A stretch of DNA of 64,000 nt from Manihot esculenta (GCF_001659605.2 NC_035170.2:6138001-6202000); one strand, 5' to 3'. Numbered from the stretch's first letter, positions 24,323-36,377 are shown. The notes: generated from the sequence alone by a model not told the origin. Translations and numbers: made by a program.

Positions 24323-26662
24323 TGTAAAGACCCGAAAACCGGACTGCTACCGGCTCTCGGGTCCAGATCGGCATAAAGCCGCCGGGACCCGTAGCAAGCC
24401 TACTATGCATCCTGTACAATCGGTATAATCCCAAACATGATCAAAAATTTCCATAAAACATTTAAAACTTTACCTTTACCAAGCTTGACCTGTGTATGCA
24501 TTATGACTGAACTCATAGAACCCCTAGGGTCAGCATACCCTATGTCAAACTCGGTCCAACATATATATCAACATAATATAAAACTCATGTACAAAGGGAT
24601 TATCCAACTCGGGCCAAGCACAATACTATAACTCTGAACACATTATAAAATATCATTTTACAATACAACTCTTTTACATCATTACATAACCTTACATTAC
24701 ATCATGTCCACTACTATTCTATTACACATCATAACCATAGCCATATCCTGTCGACTCCCTGAACTATCTCTGACCCTGCAAACCTGGGGTTAGGGGAGAG
24801 GGGTGAGCTATAAAGCCCAGTGAGCAGAACGATAATAAAAATCATTTGAACATATGCTTTCATGAAATGCATTACATCACAAACATATCACATAAAGGAT
24901 GAACTTGTCACCAATAGCCCTCCATAAATCGTAACATGTCCAACTGTGCCAGGGGCGATAAGGCCACGCCTGGTCTTTTCTTACATAACTCATATCATAA
25001 CATGTCCAACTATGCCAGGGGCAATTAGGCCACACATGGTCTTTCCATCTCATGTCATACCATGTCATATCATATCATATCATATCGTACTGAGGGCTAG
25101 AGGATCATTCAATATTCATCCACATCATCATCATCGTATTATGCAATGCATCATATTCGTGAATTCTAATGCAGACAACCTATTACATAACATGGTATTC
25201 GTGATGCATGAACATGCTTAAATCAATTGGTTTAAATTTAACAAAAACATAAGGTTCAGTTCTACTCACCTCTGACTAGCTCTGGGCTAACTCTGAAGTA
25301 GCTAACTCACTGCTGAACACCTCGGTTCCTCGGGTCCGATCCTACACAGGTGGACTCAAATGAGGGACTAAACACACTCTAAACAACTCATAAACAACTC
25401 CCCAAAAACCTCCTAAAACATCATCAAAGCATGCATAAAAATACCCAAGAAAAGGCTGGACAGGGCGCTTTCGGCGGCAGGTTCGGCGGCCGAAAGTCCC
25501 TCGAGAGGCGAAACTCAGCCACTTTCGGCGGCACCTTCGGCGGCCGAATCTCCCCTCCAGAGCCGAAAGTCCAACTTTCGGGGGTAAGGTTCGGCAGCCA
25601 AAAGCTGCCTCCACAGGCAGGTTCGGCAGCCGAAAGTCCCTTCGGCTGCCGAACCTGAGTTCATCCAGAACTCAGCCTCATGCACAAACAAGCCTCCAAA
25701 CATCCTAAACATGTGTTCAACTTCTCAAAAACATGCATAAATCCTTATCCATGCATAAAGGAGCTTAACAACTAGATTAAACTCCAAAAACAACATCTAA
25801 AAGCATACCTAAATAGCTTATGACCCACATAAGCCAAAACCATTAAAACAACCCATAATCTTACTTGCCCTCTCCCAATCAAGCATACACTCTCCCACAT
25901 GCATATAGTTCATAAACACTAGTCCAAGCCCCCAACAATCAGCACATAAACATACATTGGGCATAAAACCCACAAAAACCTGAACATGCAAATCTACCCA
26001 TACTCAACCATTAAAACTTCTTAAAACTTCATTAAACACCAAGGGAAGCAAGGATCTACACTTACCTCTTGAAGATCGAGGGTTGGTGCGATCCCTTACT
26101 CGGAGGTGTGGAGGATCCAAGCTCCAAAGCCTCCAAGCTCCAAAACTTCTATTTAAGCTTCAAAACTTCAAAACAAGGGTAGAACTCATGAAAACTTGAG
26201 GGATGGGTAAAGAAAGCGTGTAAACGACCAAAGGAGGACCAAAACTCACCTGAGCTCGAGAATGGGGAGAAAACTCGCCCATTTCCGATCTGAGGGCTCT
26301 TTTATAGGTGGCCTGCTGAACCACCTTCGACAGCCTAATGTGCCCCCTAAACTCATGCATGTTCGGCCGCCGAACCTTGGTTCGTTCAAACAAAGCTTTC
26401 GGAGGCCATAAGTGCTCCCGAAACCTTCCCATGTTTGGCGGCCGAACTTCACTTTCGGCGGCCGAACCTGGCAAATGCCTCCTTGGTCTAATCTTTTAAA
26501 AACTCATTTCTTTTCCATTAAAAACCATAAAATCGTGTGAAAACATTTTAGAAATACATTTTACCCCTCTAGAAGACGCTGGCATTGACAGAATTCCAAA
26601 TTCCAACGGAGATTCCGCTGGAAGGTAGGGATTCCAATGCAGGAATCTAACCGGGTATTACA
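24323..26662 (-). mobile_element. Solo LTR A of the chromovirus family, with target duplication
   Basis: 2340 bp between a perfect 5-bp target duplication CTATC (24318-24322 and 26663-26667). Read on the minus strand it starts TGTAATACCCGG and ends GTCTTTACA, and matches LTRs at 52018-53974, 56537-58528 and 29682-31931. Its TATAAAAG box is at 26306-26299. Two clusters of GGCCGCCGAA-type palindromic words lie at about 25460-25650 and 26360-26465. An internal tandem repeat of two units lies at about 24930-25050. It is nested in the 3' region of the 14.9-kb element. Confidence 0.92.
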
Positions 26663-26667
26663 CTATC

Positions 26668-27490
26668 AATTGACTGAACTTTTGACTTATAAATTTATCT
26701 ATTTCACTAAGGCATTCTTATCTGTAAGCTCTTTTCGAGCTGGACTAGCCGTACCCATGAGCTCTATTTTTAACAGTGGGCTGAACTCTCGACCTACGAG
26801 TTTTTATAATTCTTGTAAGGACATCCTCATTTTTCTCTTATTACTTTGTTACTATGAGCTCGGACACATAGCCTTTGCTTAATAACAATAAGTCAGATCA
26901 TGTACCTTTAAAGGTGATGAGCAGGGCTGGTCTTTTTGCTTTTAGTTCTGATTTGACAGGAACTGAAGCTGGGGTCTCATCTGCTCACGCCATTGGATTT
27001 CTCCTCGGGTTGCCCCTTTACCTCCTCAGCATTTATTACATGAGTGGTGAGGGGGTAAATCCCTAGACTTTATTTGTAACTGTGCGGCTTCATTTTAGAC
27101 GATTTTACCTCTCTTTCTGGTTATGAGCTCGAATATCTGGTCCCTCTAGAAGTGACCCTTTGTCAGTCGGTGCGGTCTGGGCTGTATGCTCCACTGGGAT
27201 GGGGAGTTCAGCTTTTTTTGTCGTTTTCCTCTCCCAGTGTCATTTTTGCTAAGTGTTTGTTTACTGTGAGTTAATCCGAGCTGTGGGCAAGGTCTCTTGC
27301 TTTTGTCGTGAGTCCGTCCATTCAGCGAATTAAGGAGCTCGGATTTTTGTTCTTTGCTTAGGCTATTGCGCTACAGCTTTTGCGTTATCTGTGTTACGGG
27401 CTCAGGAATTTGGAATTTCGTCTTCCTCATTGTGAAGTCAATACTTAATTTCTTGCTTTCTTGACGAGCCTTATACGGGCTGTGTTTCAG
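26668..27490 (-). other. Non-coding 3' region of the 14.9-kb element, part 1
   Basis: Between the nested solo LTR and the tandem array. No conserved domain is seen on either strand; short open frames (26637-26882, 26875-27066 plus) resemble nothing. Confidence 0.6.
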
Positions 27491-27826
27491 GGATCCTGGC
27501 CGTTTTTGCTCCGGGGAGATCCTGGAGATCCCGCCAGCCGTTTTTGCTCCAGGAGATCTTACGGGATCTTGGCCGTTTTTGCTCTGGGGAGATCTTGGAG
27601 ATCCCGCTGGCCGTTTTTGCTCCAGGAGATCTTACGGGATCCTGGCCATTTTTGCTTCAGGAGATCTTACGGGATCTTGACCGTTTTTGCTCCGGAGAGA
27701 TCTTGGAGATCCCGCCGGCCGTTTTTGCTCCAGGAGATCTTACGGGATCTTGGCCGTTTTTGCTCCAGGAGATCTTAAGGGATCCTGGCCGTTTTTGCTT
27801 CAGGAGATCTTACGGGATCCTGGCCT
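27491..27826. repeat. Tandem array of nine 35-38-bp units
   Basis: Each unit contains GGCCGTTTTTGCTCCAGGAG or a close variant followed by ATCTTACGGGATC or ATCTTGGAGATC. Nine copies of the GTTTTTGCT core (one ATTTTTGCT) are spaced 35-39 bp. Two unit subtypes, one with a TACGG and one with a GGAGATCCCGC linker, alternate so that a higher-order ~110-bp period also shows. It sits between integrase and 3' LTR, the hypervariable place where Tat elements are known to carry tandem repeats. Confidence 0.9.
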
Positions 27827-28098
27827 TGTACCTCTTTGAGGTCTTGCACAAGATTCGGGCTCATTGGCCTTACTGTCGTTTCGTCATCTCAGTCGGTTTT
27901 GTGGTGTCGGGGGCCTTTTGGGAGCTCAGCCGCCTACCTAACTGAGGTCTTGGGCATTTATGCCTGTTTCATTTTTCTTTTTTGTTTCTTTCATGAAAGC
28001 AATGTGAGTAGAGACAAATAATGAATAGGGACGATAATCAACGTCTATTTTATTATCATGCTTTAAGATACAATAGGTCTTTTACATTTGACGATACC

Positions 28099-29403
28099 TC
28101 AGGGGAAGTACCTTTTCAAGTGCTGGATATTCCAGGCATGGGGCTCAGGGTTTCCCTGCATATCTTCAATTTGGTATACTCCTGGCTTGACCACTTTTGC
28201 TATTCTGAAGGGGCCCTCCCAGGTCGGTGCCAACTTGACTACTGCCACTCTTTTTCCCGTAGCCTCCAGGTTTCTTAGGGCCAGGTCTCCCACCTTTAGG
28301 CTTCTTTCCCTGACCCTTTGGTTGTAATAACGGGCTGCCCGTCGTTGATAAGCGGCAGTTCGGACTTGAGCTTCCTCCCTAACCTCTTCGAGAGCATCCA
28401 GGTTGCTCCTTAACTTGTCATCGTTAGTGCTCTTGTTAGCAAATTGGACTCGGTGAGTGGGGATTTGTAGCTCGACTGGGACTACGGCCTCTGTGCCAAA
28501 AGCAAGTGCAAAGGGCATTTCTTTAGTGGACGTTCTAGGGGTAGTTCGGAGTGCCCACAGGATGCTATTGAGCTCTTCCGCCCAGTTCGCCTTAGCCCCA
28601 TCCAGCTGTTTCTTCAATCCTTGGAGGATAGCTCTGTTGGTGACCTCTGTTTGACCGTTGGTCTGAGGATGGGCCACTGAGGAGAACTTGTGCCATATGC
28701 CCATGTTTGCCGTAAACGCTCTGAAGGCGCTGCAGTCAAATTGCCTGCCGTTGTCTGAGATGAGTACCCTGGGTATGCCAAATCTGCAGATGATGTGCCC
28801 CCATACAAAATCTATCATTTGGCAGGCTGTGATTGAGGGAATTGCCTCCGCCTCTGGCCATTTTGAGAAGTACTCCACAGCCACCACTATAAACTTGTTC
28901 TGCCCTGTGGTTTTGGGAAAGGGTCCCAGGATGTCTATTCCCCATTGTGAGAACGGCCACGGGCTGGATATGCTGGACTGAGGAGTGGCTGGGATATTGA
29001 TGGCGTTGGCAAACCTCTGGCATACATCGCATTTCTGGACGAACTCTTTTGCCTCTTTTTTAACAGTGGGCCAATAGTACCCTTGCCTGAATATTTTATT
29101 GGCCAGTGTTCCTGCTCCTTCGTGAGCTCTGCACATTCCCCTATGTATCTCTTCCATCACCTTTATTGCCTCCTCCGGGCTCACACACCGGAGCCATGGG
29201 CTGGACTTCCCCCTTCTGTACAAGGTCCCCCTTACTGCTTGGTAACTAGCAACACGAGCTGCTATCTTTCTTGCTTCATCCTTGTCTTCAGGGAGCTTTC
29301 CTTTTTCCAGATATTCCAGGTACGGGGTCATCCAGGTCTGGCTTTGTTCTACCTGCAACACGGTGGCTGTTTTATTAAAAGCAGGTGTGCTGACATGCTG
29401 TAT
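28099..29403 (-). pseudogene. Integrase of the 14.9-kb element, nearly intact
   Basis: Open from just below the stop at 29404-29406; the 420-residue stretch 29361-28099 covers the whole integrase. It has a zinc-binding HHCC module (IHRGMCRAHEG ... KCDVCQRF), a catalytic core with GIDILGPF (first Asp), ISDNGRQFD (second Asp) and TNGQTEV (Glu), and a C-terminal DNA-binding part ending NIQHLKRYFP. There is no chromodomain, as expected for a Tat-type element rather than a chromovirus. It would insert element cDNA into host DNA, but it cannot be made as part of a polyprotein here because of upstream stops, hence pseudogene. Confidence 0.88.
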
Positions 29404-29681
29404 TTACACTTCATCAAGGAGCTGTTCTAGTTCTTCCTTGGATAACCGACTAAGCAGGTCTGCTTCTTCGTTTTCTTCTCGAGGTATTCTTTGGTATTTG
29501 ATGATGGCTCCCCGACCCTTGAGCTCGGCTTCTATGGCTTTTACCTTTGCTAGGTAATTCTGCATGGTTGGGTCTCTGGCCTGATATGCCCCAGTTATCT
29601 GATTGATCACCAGCTGGGAGTCACTATTCACTTCGAGGTCGGTTGCCCCTACTTCTATTGCCACCAGCATCCCATTTACAC
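29404..29681 (-). pseudogene. RNase H, C-terminal half, downstream of the nested solo LTR
   Basis: Residues following the solo LTR break read GMLVAIEVG, then VNSDSQLVINQI (catalytic Asp) and PREENEEADLLSRL (catalytic Asp of the last motif). A TAA at 29404-29406 separates it, in the same frame, from the integrase. The N-terminal half with YVDGASD is on the other side of the solo LTR at 31932-32191. Confidence 0.85.
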
Positions 29682-31931
29682 TGTAATACCCGGCTAGACT
29701 CCGGTATCGGAATTCCTACCGTCCGATGGAATCTCGGATGTCGGAAGCCTCTAGTAGGGTAAAAACATGTTTTCATAAAATGTTTTAAGGTATTTCATGG
29801 TTTTAAGTATGAAAATTAAATGAGTTTTTGCATGAAAAGTCTTTTGGAGGAAAACCCAGGTTCGGCCGCCGAAAGTCAAGTTCGGCCGCCGAACATGCAT
29901 GCGTTTTGGAGGCACGTTAGGCCCCCGAAAGCATGAGGGAGGGAAGTCCAGGTTCAGCCGCCGAAACTCAAGTTCGGCCGCCGAACATGGCATGCATGCG
30001 GAAGCACTTTCGGCCCCCGAACGTGGCCTGGCCAGCCACCTATAAAAGGGTCACTTAGCCGAAATGGGCGAGCTTTCTCCCATTTTCGGCCACAGCTAGC
30101 TTCCGACCTCCCTCTCCCCAGATCTTGTGTTCTTTCTCCAAATCTCCTCCATTTTTCTTGAGTTTTCACCTCACATTGCAAGTTTTGAGCATTTAAGACA
30201 AGTTTTGGAGCTTTGGGAACTCAGGAGCTCATTTGCTTGGATCTCCGAGTTTAGGTCGCCTCTCTCTCGATCATCAAGAGGTAAGAGCCGATCTTAAGCT
30301 CATTGTATGCTTTAAGTAAGTTTTAAGTTGTTTTATGGGGTAGAATGACATGTTTAGGGTTGTATGAGTTTTTGAGCAAATGTTATGTTTTTGAGCAATG
30401 TGGCATGTTTGAAGTGTTGTAGTTGGGGTATTTGATAGTTTGAGACCCCTAGGTGTGATGTATGATATGTATGCATGTTTTAGAACAAGTTTATGCATGA
30501 TTTGAGGTTTTGGGAGGCAAGAGGTTCATTTGAGCCAAGTTTCTGCCCTTTGGCAGAAACCAGGTTCGGCAGCCGAAGGAACTTTCGGCCGCCGAACATG
30601 GCTTGGGAGGCAGGCCTTTCGGCTGCCGAAGTTGCCCCCGAAAAGAGACTTTCGTCTCTGTCTGGGACTTTCGGCCGCCGAAGGTGCCACCGAAAGTGCC
30701 TGACTTTCGGCTCTGGAGGGACTTTCGGCCGCCGAAGGTGCCGTCGAACCTGCCCTGTCCAGCCTTCCTTTGCATGTTTTTGCATGATTATTTTGAGGTA
30801 TTTTAGGGGGTTTTTGGGGGATGTTTTAGAGTTATGTTCATGTATGTTTGGTCCCTCATTTGAGTCCACCTGTGTAGGTTCGGACCCGAGGAACCGAGGA
30901 CTCCAGTAGTGAGTCAGTCACTTCAGAGTCAGTAGAGCTTCAGCCAGAGGTGAGTGGAATAACCCTTATGCTTTTAAATAAATAAATCAGTTTTAGCATG
31001 ATTCACGCATCATGAATGCCATGAGATAATAGGGTGTTGCATTAGACTCACGAATATGTTGCATTGCATACTATGTTTGATGATGCGGATGGATGTTGAA
31101 TGATCCATTAGTCCCCCTATGCTATGATGATGATGATACGGTACGGAAGACCAGTGAGGCCCATTCTACGCCCCTGGCACTATGTAAGAGAAAGACCAGT
31201 GAGGCCCATTCTACGCCCCTGGCACAGTTGGACCATGTTATGTTATGTTATGTAAGAGAAAGACCAGTGAGGCCCATTCTACGCCCCTGGCACAGTTGGT
31301 CCATGTAGGGGACTATTGGTGACAAATTCATCCTTGATGTGATTAGTTGTGTTGTGATGCATTCCATGTTATCATATGTTTTAAATTGTTTTATTATTCT
31401 GCTCACTGGGCTTTGTAGCTCACCCCTCTCCCCTAACCCCAGATGTGCAGGTACAGGGTAGACCAGGAGGTTAGCCAGAGTTTTGAAGTATGTTTATGTA
31501 ATAGTTAGATTGTGGACATGACAGTTGTACTATGATGTTATGTAAGAGATTACAGTATGTTATGTAATGAGGTATATTGAGGTTATAGTTGTGCTTGACC
31601 CTATGAGTATTGTAATCCCTTGTTGATACATGATCTTGATGTCTATTGATGTTTATGTTTGACCAACTCAACTTCTGATGTATCGCCCATTGGGGCAAAT
31701 GATGAGATCCCATAGAGGGATTAATGTTTAAGTTATGCTATGTATAGTGCATGCACAGGTTGAGTTTGGTGTATAAATGAAAGAAAAGTTTTAATTTTTA
31801 TGTATGATTGTTGATCATGTATGGGATTGAACAGGTTTACAGGTTCTATGTCAGGCTTACTACGGGTCCCGGCGGCCTTAAGCCGATCTGGATCCTAGCG
31901 CCGGTAGCGGTCTGATTTTCGGGTCGTTACA
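29682..31931 (+). mobile_element. Solo LTR B of the chromovirus family, inside RNase H
   Basis: 2250 bp, starting TGTAATACCCGGC and ending GTCGTTACA, opposite in orientation to the host element. Its TATAAAAG box is at 30041-30048. Palindromic GGCCGCCGAA words cluster at 29870-30010 and 30560-30750, and a three-unit internal tandem repeat at about 31145-31300 (unit contains GAGGCCCATTCTACGCCCC). The flanking pentamers are TACAC and GCCAC, so no perfect target duplication exists, and several RNase H codons are missing at the junction. Confidence 0.88.
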
Positions 31932-33292
31932 GCCACATTATTGGAGGCCTTGAATTCTAAGCGTAGGGCATAGCAGACCTTAAATTCTCCAGGTCCCTTA
32001 AGCATTATTCCGGCGCCACTGCCCCCGGCGTCTGATGCCCCGTCTACATACAACTTCCAGTTGAATTCTTGGGAAGGCTCTCCTTCTCTCCCATTCCCCG
32101 ACGCTTCGAAAGATGACTCTCCCCGCTCTTCATTGAATGAGCACTTTGCTATGAAGTTAGCAAGGGCCTGAGATTTTATAGCGGTCCGAGGTCAATACTC
32201 TAGGCAGTAAGGGCTAATCTCAATGGACCAAGCAAGCATCCGACCTGATGTTTCCGGCCTGTGCAGAATCTTCTTCAGAGGTTGGTCTGTCATCACTACA
32301 CCCTGATGGCTTTCCAGGTAGACCTTAAACTTCCGGACTGCTAGCAACAGAGCATACGCCATCTTTTCAATGTTCAAATATCTGACCTCGGCATCCTTAA
32401 GCACCTTGCTGACGTAAAACACTGGCTTTTGTTCTCCTTCATCTACTCTTACCAATACTGCACTGATTGCTTGCTCAGAGGCTGCCAAGTATATCAGAAG
32501 TTCTTCTCCTTCCAAGGGGTTACTGAGCACATGGGGCGAGCTGAGGTAGCCTTTGAGCTCTTTGAAAGCTTCTCGGCAGTCTTCTGTCCATTCGAAGTTC
32601 GGCACTTTCCTCAACCTCTTGAAGAATGGCAAGCATTTCTCTGCCGACCTTGACATAAAGCGATTTAACGCCACTACTCTCCCAGTCAGTCTTTGGACAT
32701 CCCTTACACAGGTCGGCTCTGGCATATTCAGTATAGCTTCTACTTTCTCCGGATTGGGATCGATGCCTTTCCCACTCACCATGTATCCCAGGAACTTTCC
32801 TCCCCTAATGAAGAAGGCACACTTCGCTGGGTTCAGCCTCATTCTGTACTGTTCTAACACCCCAAATACCTCCCTCAGATCTACCATGTGCTGCTGGAAA
32901 TTTGGGCTTTTGACCACCATATCATCTACATAAACTTCTACGTTTCTGCCGATCTGATTTTTGAAGATTTTGTTCATCAGTCTTTGGTATGTTGCCCCGA
33001 CATTTTTTAGCCCAAAGGGCATGGCTTTATAGCAGTAGGTCCCATCTTCTGTTATGAACGAGGTTTTTTCTTCGTCCGACCTGTCTATTGGGATTTGATG
33101 ATAGCCAGACATAGCATCCAAAGAAGACATGTAATCGAAACCGGCCGTAGAGTCGACTATTTTATTAATATTAAGGAGGGGATAACAATCTTTAGGACAG
33201 GCCTGATTTAGGTCAGTAAAATCTATGCACATCCTATATTTGCCATTGGCTTTTTTGACTAATACAGGATTTGCTAACCACTGCGGTCTTCT
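31932..33292 (-). pseudogene. Reverse transcriptase and RNase H N-terminal half of the 14.9-kb element
   Basis: From about 33292 the frame reads WLANPVLVKKANG, then MCIDFTDLNQACPKD and the catalytic box VYVDDMVVKS, through the RT thumb to a TGA at 32192-32194. The same frame then continues after the stop into RNase H with YVDGASDAGG before the solo LTR interrupts it at 31931. The stop lies in a place compatible with a C-to-T change at a CpG. Upstream, the RT start (33293-33400, PVKQKKRV-like) is in another frame: a short deletion near 33295 removed the N-terminal RT link and shifted the frame. Confidence 0.88.
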
Positions 33293-34428
33293 AACTTCCG
33301 TACTTCCTCCCTGGTGGCCTGTTGCTTCTCCCTTCCTACTACCCTCTTCTTCTGCTTTACCGGTTTGGCATCGGGGAGGACGTTCAGCTTATGGGTCATC
33401 ACCTCAGGGTCAATCCCGGGCATGTCAGAGGGCTTCCAGGCGAAGCTCGATGTGTGACTTCGGATCAGGGCCATGACTTCAGTTTTTTGTTCTTCAGTAA
33501 GGCTGGCATTGAGACTGAAGACCTTATCTGTCTCTGCCTCTGATAAAGGAAAAGTCTCCAGCTCTCCGACCGGCTCTGTTCTGGCCTCTTTCTTCTCATC
33601 CCTGACCTCTAGCACCTCTGAGTCAAGCCTCTCTGCTACCGAGCTCGGTTCTGCCAGATATCTGATACTGGTGACAGCCTCGAACTCAAACAGCACAGGT
33701 CTCCCCAGGATTGCGTTGTAGCTCAATGGGAGTTTGACCACTAAGAACACCGCATAATGGGTGCGAGCTCTTGGCGCTTCGCCTAAGGTGAGAGCCAGCT
33801 TCACCTTCCCCTCTACTGGCACTGGTACTCCTCCAATCCCTTTGACCGGTGCCTGATCCCGGACTAGCTGTTCCTCGAGGATTCCCATCTGCTGGAAAAA
33901 CCGGTAGGGCAACAGGTTCACCTTGCTCCCATCATCCACTAAGATCTTCTTGACCTGGTAGTTGTGAATGACGGCTTCAATGACAAGGGCATCATCATGG
34001 GGCATCTGAACACCCTGAGCATCCTCCGGAGAGAAAGTGATGGCCACTGGAGAGTGCTCGACGACCTGCATGACCTCGGCGCTACTGCTTTCCCCCTTTC
34101 GACTCCTCTTCTTCCCCCTACGGCTCATCCGACCTCCTGTTCCCCCAATAATCATGTTGATGGTCCCACTGGACCCATCATTCACTGGTCCAGCTCCCGC
34201 TCTCCTTGGCACTTGGGTTGCCGGGTTAGGTTGAGGCCTCTGTCCCTCCGGTTTCTTCACGAAGTTCTTGAGGTGCCCTCTTTTTATCAGCCTCTCGATC
34301 TCTGTGATCAACTGGAAGCAGTTATTGGTGTCGTGGCCGTGCGTACGATGGTACTGACAATATTTGTCAGGATCTCGCTGATTTGCTTCCGTTTTCATAG
34401 GCCTGGGCCATTGGAGGAACTCCTTATC
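33274..34428 (-). pseudogene. Gag C-terminus, protease and RT N-terminus of the 14.9-kb element
   Basis: Continues in the same frame as gag after one TAG. It opens with the zinc-knuckle-like KYCQYHRTHGHDTNNCFQL (residues about 22-40 of this part) and a basic linker. The aspartic protease follows, with ILVDDGSKVNLLPY (active-site D) and YNAILGRP. The end carries the first RT segment (FAWKPSDMPGID) before the frame breaks at KLEDRSG. The knuckle spacing differs from the CCHC of chromoviruses and suits Tat/Athila-type Gag. Confidence 0.85.
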
Positions 34429-35802
34429 CTAGACGGCCATGAGCACCTCGGCTCTAGAGGCATTGAGTGGGGTCGGCTTCTCTGGAACCCACGGAGGGAG
34501 TGGCCTCTGTTCTGAGACCCGAGGAGGGAGAGGTCTTTGGTCCCTTCGCTCCCAGGGTTGTCTGTAAGGCTCAGGTCTCTTGCCATGCTTTTTCTCGTGC
34601 CTCTCCGGCCTCCCTTCCTCAGTTGCTTTCCCCTTATCTGTCGCTCCCCTGACGAACCTGCTTGTCACCAAGGCATCATCCTGACTTATGTATTTTTCAG
34701 CCCGCTTCATCAGCTCGGCCAGTGAGGTCGGAGGCTTCCTGCTCAATGAGCCAAAGAACTCGGCAGAGGTCGTCCCCTTCTGCATGGCTTCCACCGCCCT
34801 TCCCTCATCGAGCTCAGGAATCTGCAGGGCCTCCGTATTGAAACGAGCGACGTACTCCCTGAGCGATTCGTCTCTCCTCTGCCTGATCGTCTCTAGGTAG
34901 CTCGTCTTTCTATCTGCGGGCACCTCTGCGATAAACCGGCTGATAAAGTGAGTGGCCAGATCTCCAAAGCTGCTGATACTTCCGGCCTCAAGGTTATTAA
35001 ACCACGCCCGTGCTAGCCCCGAGAGTGTCGTTGGGAATACCTTGCACATCAAGGCATCTGACAAAGTCTGCAGCTCCATGAAAGTCTTGTAGTTCAAGAC
35101 ATGCTCCCGAGGGTTTCTAGCTCCGTTGTATGCGGCCACAGGCGGCATCATAAATTTTTTAGGGACGGTCTCTTGCTGTACCCACTTCGAGAAGGGTGAA
35201 GAGGTGGGCAGGAGAGCTTGATTCTGATCCTTTGTTCCCAACTCGGCCAAGAGCTGCTCTCTCATTTTTTGCAGCATTTGGTCTACACTTTCCTCCTCCT
35301 GCCTGGGTTTCTTCTCCAGGTGGTACTCCTCCTCTTCCATTTTGCTTCTCGTCCACCTGGTTGTTTCGGCAAAATAACTGTCGGCCCCATCGTTCTCAAT
35401 CATCTCTCTCACCCTCCTTCCATGAACCCTGGCCTCCGGTTCTTCCTCTTCCCCAGCTCTTCTCCCCCTTTCTTCAGTTTCGCGGCTAACTGTTGGGGGA
35501 TGGTTGAGGGTAGGTTGAGGTTCATTGGTTTCGGGCTCTTCTACCACTGGCAATACGTTTGCTGGGGTGCTAAGGCCCCGTTGCTGCATTATCTGCCCCA
35601 ACCAGTGGGCGGTGTTTTGTAGTTGAAGTTCTTGGTTGGACAAGGTAGCGGCGGAAGCATTCCCTGCCAGGCTTGGCGAGGGGTTGAAAGGGATGGGTGG
35701 TTGATTGTTTGGAGTTGTAGGACTGGAAAAGGAGAACTGCTGCCCCTCTTGGGCAGAGCTCAGGTCATTTGGAGTGACGTTGTTTTCGTTGTGGTTAGCC
35801 AT
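34429..35802 (-). pseudogene. Gag (capsid region) of the 14.9-kb element
   Basis: Starts at ATG 35802-35800 (MANHNENN), the first ATG after the primer site, although the frame is open from the primer site itself. After a charged, disordered N-terminus the capsid-type core reads PREHVLNYKTFMEL, ARAWFNNLEAGSISSF and DESLREYVARFN. Gag coats the element RNA in cytoplasmic particles. A TAG at 34431-34429 stops it just before the knuckle. Everything else in this 457-residue stretch is open, so this is a recent and perhaps the only break in gag. Confidence 0.85.
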
Positions 35803-35861
35803 TGTGGATCTCAGTGGGTATTGTAAGAGTGGAACTCCGGCGATAAAAAGATCTCTTTCGT

Positions 35862-35879
35862 TTCCCACAGACGGTGCCA
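35862..35879 (-). other. Primer-binding site of the 14.9-kb element
   Basis: Two bases below the 5' LTR, the minus strand reads TGGCACCGTCTGTGGGAA. The TGG start pairs with a tRNA 3' CCA end. The TGGCRCCGT wording is of the kind used by Tat/Athila elements (tRNA-Asp has been proposed for such sites), but the tRNA is not assigned here. Confidence 0.7.
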
Positions 35880-35881
35880 AT

Positions 35882-36377
35882 TGATGATATGAGATCCAGA
35901 AAATAGGGTTTTACAAAAGTTTTTTGAATATGGAAAAAACTTAGACAAAGAGGGGAGTATCCCCCCTTTTATCTGTTTCCTCCGTCTGCTAATGACGTAT
36001 AATAGACTGGCTATCACTGGGCCACCTGTCCCTGCCACGTTGATACGGACGTACGAGGAAATCAGATCTCTGCCCCATGCATAACGGCCCCTGATTCTCC
36101 CCGGGCATGCATGCGGATGGTCCCACAAGGCGAATGGGCTGAACTCCTTCCTGGTTTCGAGCTGGGCCAGAAGATAAGGTTAAGACTAGGCCCAGAGGGG
36201 ATCTGTTCATTGGGCCAAAAGAGCTGGGCCGGCCTGATTGAAGAATCTGACTGGAGCCCGGTCTTTAAGCTGAGCGGGCTGGACCTGGCTCTTGGAGGAG
36301 ACTTAAAACCCTTCAGATTATGGGCTGTCCTAATGGGTCTGGCCTTAGACCGAAGTGAAGAAATCCAGCGGTCATCA
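35882..36377 (-). repeat. 5' LTR of the 14.9-kb element
   Basis: 496 bp with TGATGA...TCATCA ends, matching 21442-21935. Immediately right is the target duplication AGTAA (36378-36382). Confidence 0.93.

Noticed and set aside
25342..25712. Arg/Gly-rich frames over the palindrome clusters (also 26160-26474, 30480-30909, 57230-57608)
   Set aside because: Produced by the CpG-rich GGCCGCCGAA words inside the LTRs on both strands.
27461..27945. Overlapping plus-strand open frames with repeated FCSGEILEIP-like peptides
   Set aside because: They are translations of the 35-38-bp tandem array in different frames and have no ATG context or homology.
31145..31300. CRISPR-like spaced repeats
   Set aside because: Three LTR-internal tandem units without unique spacers, in a plant nuclear retroelement.
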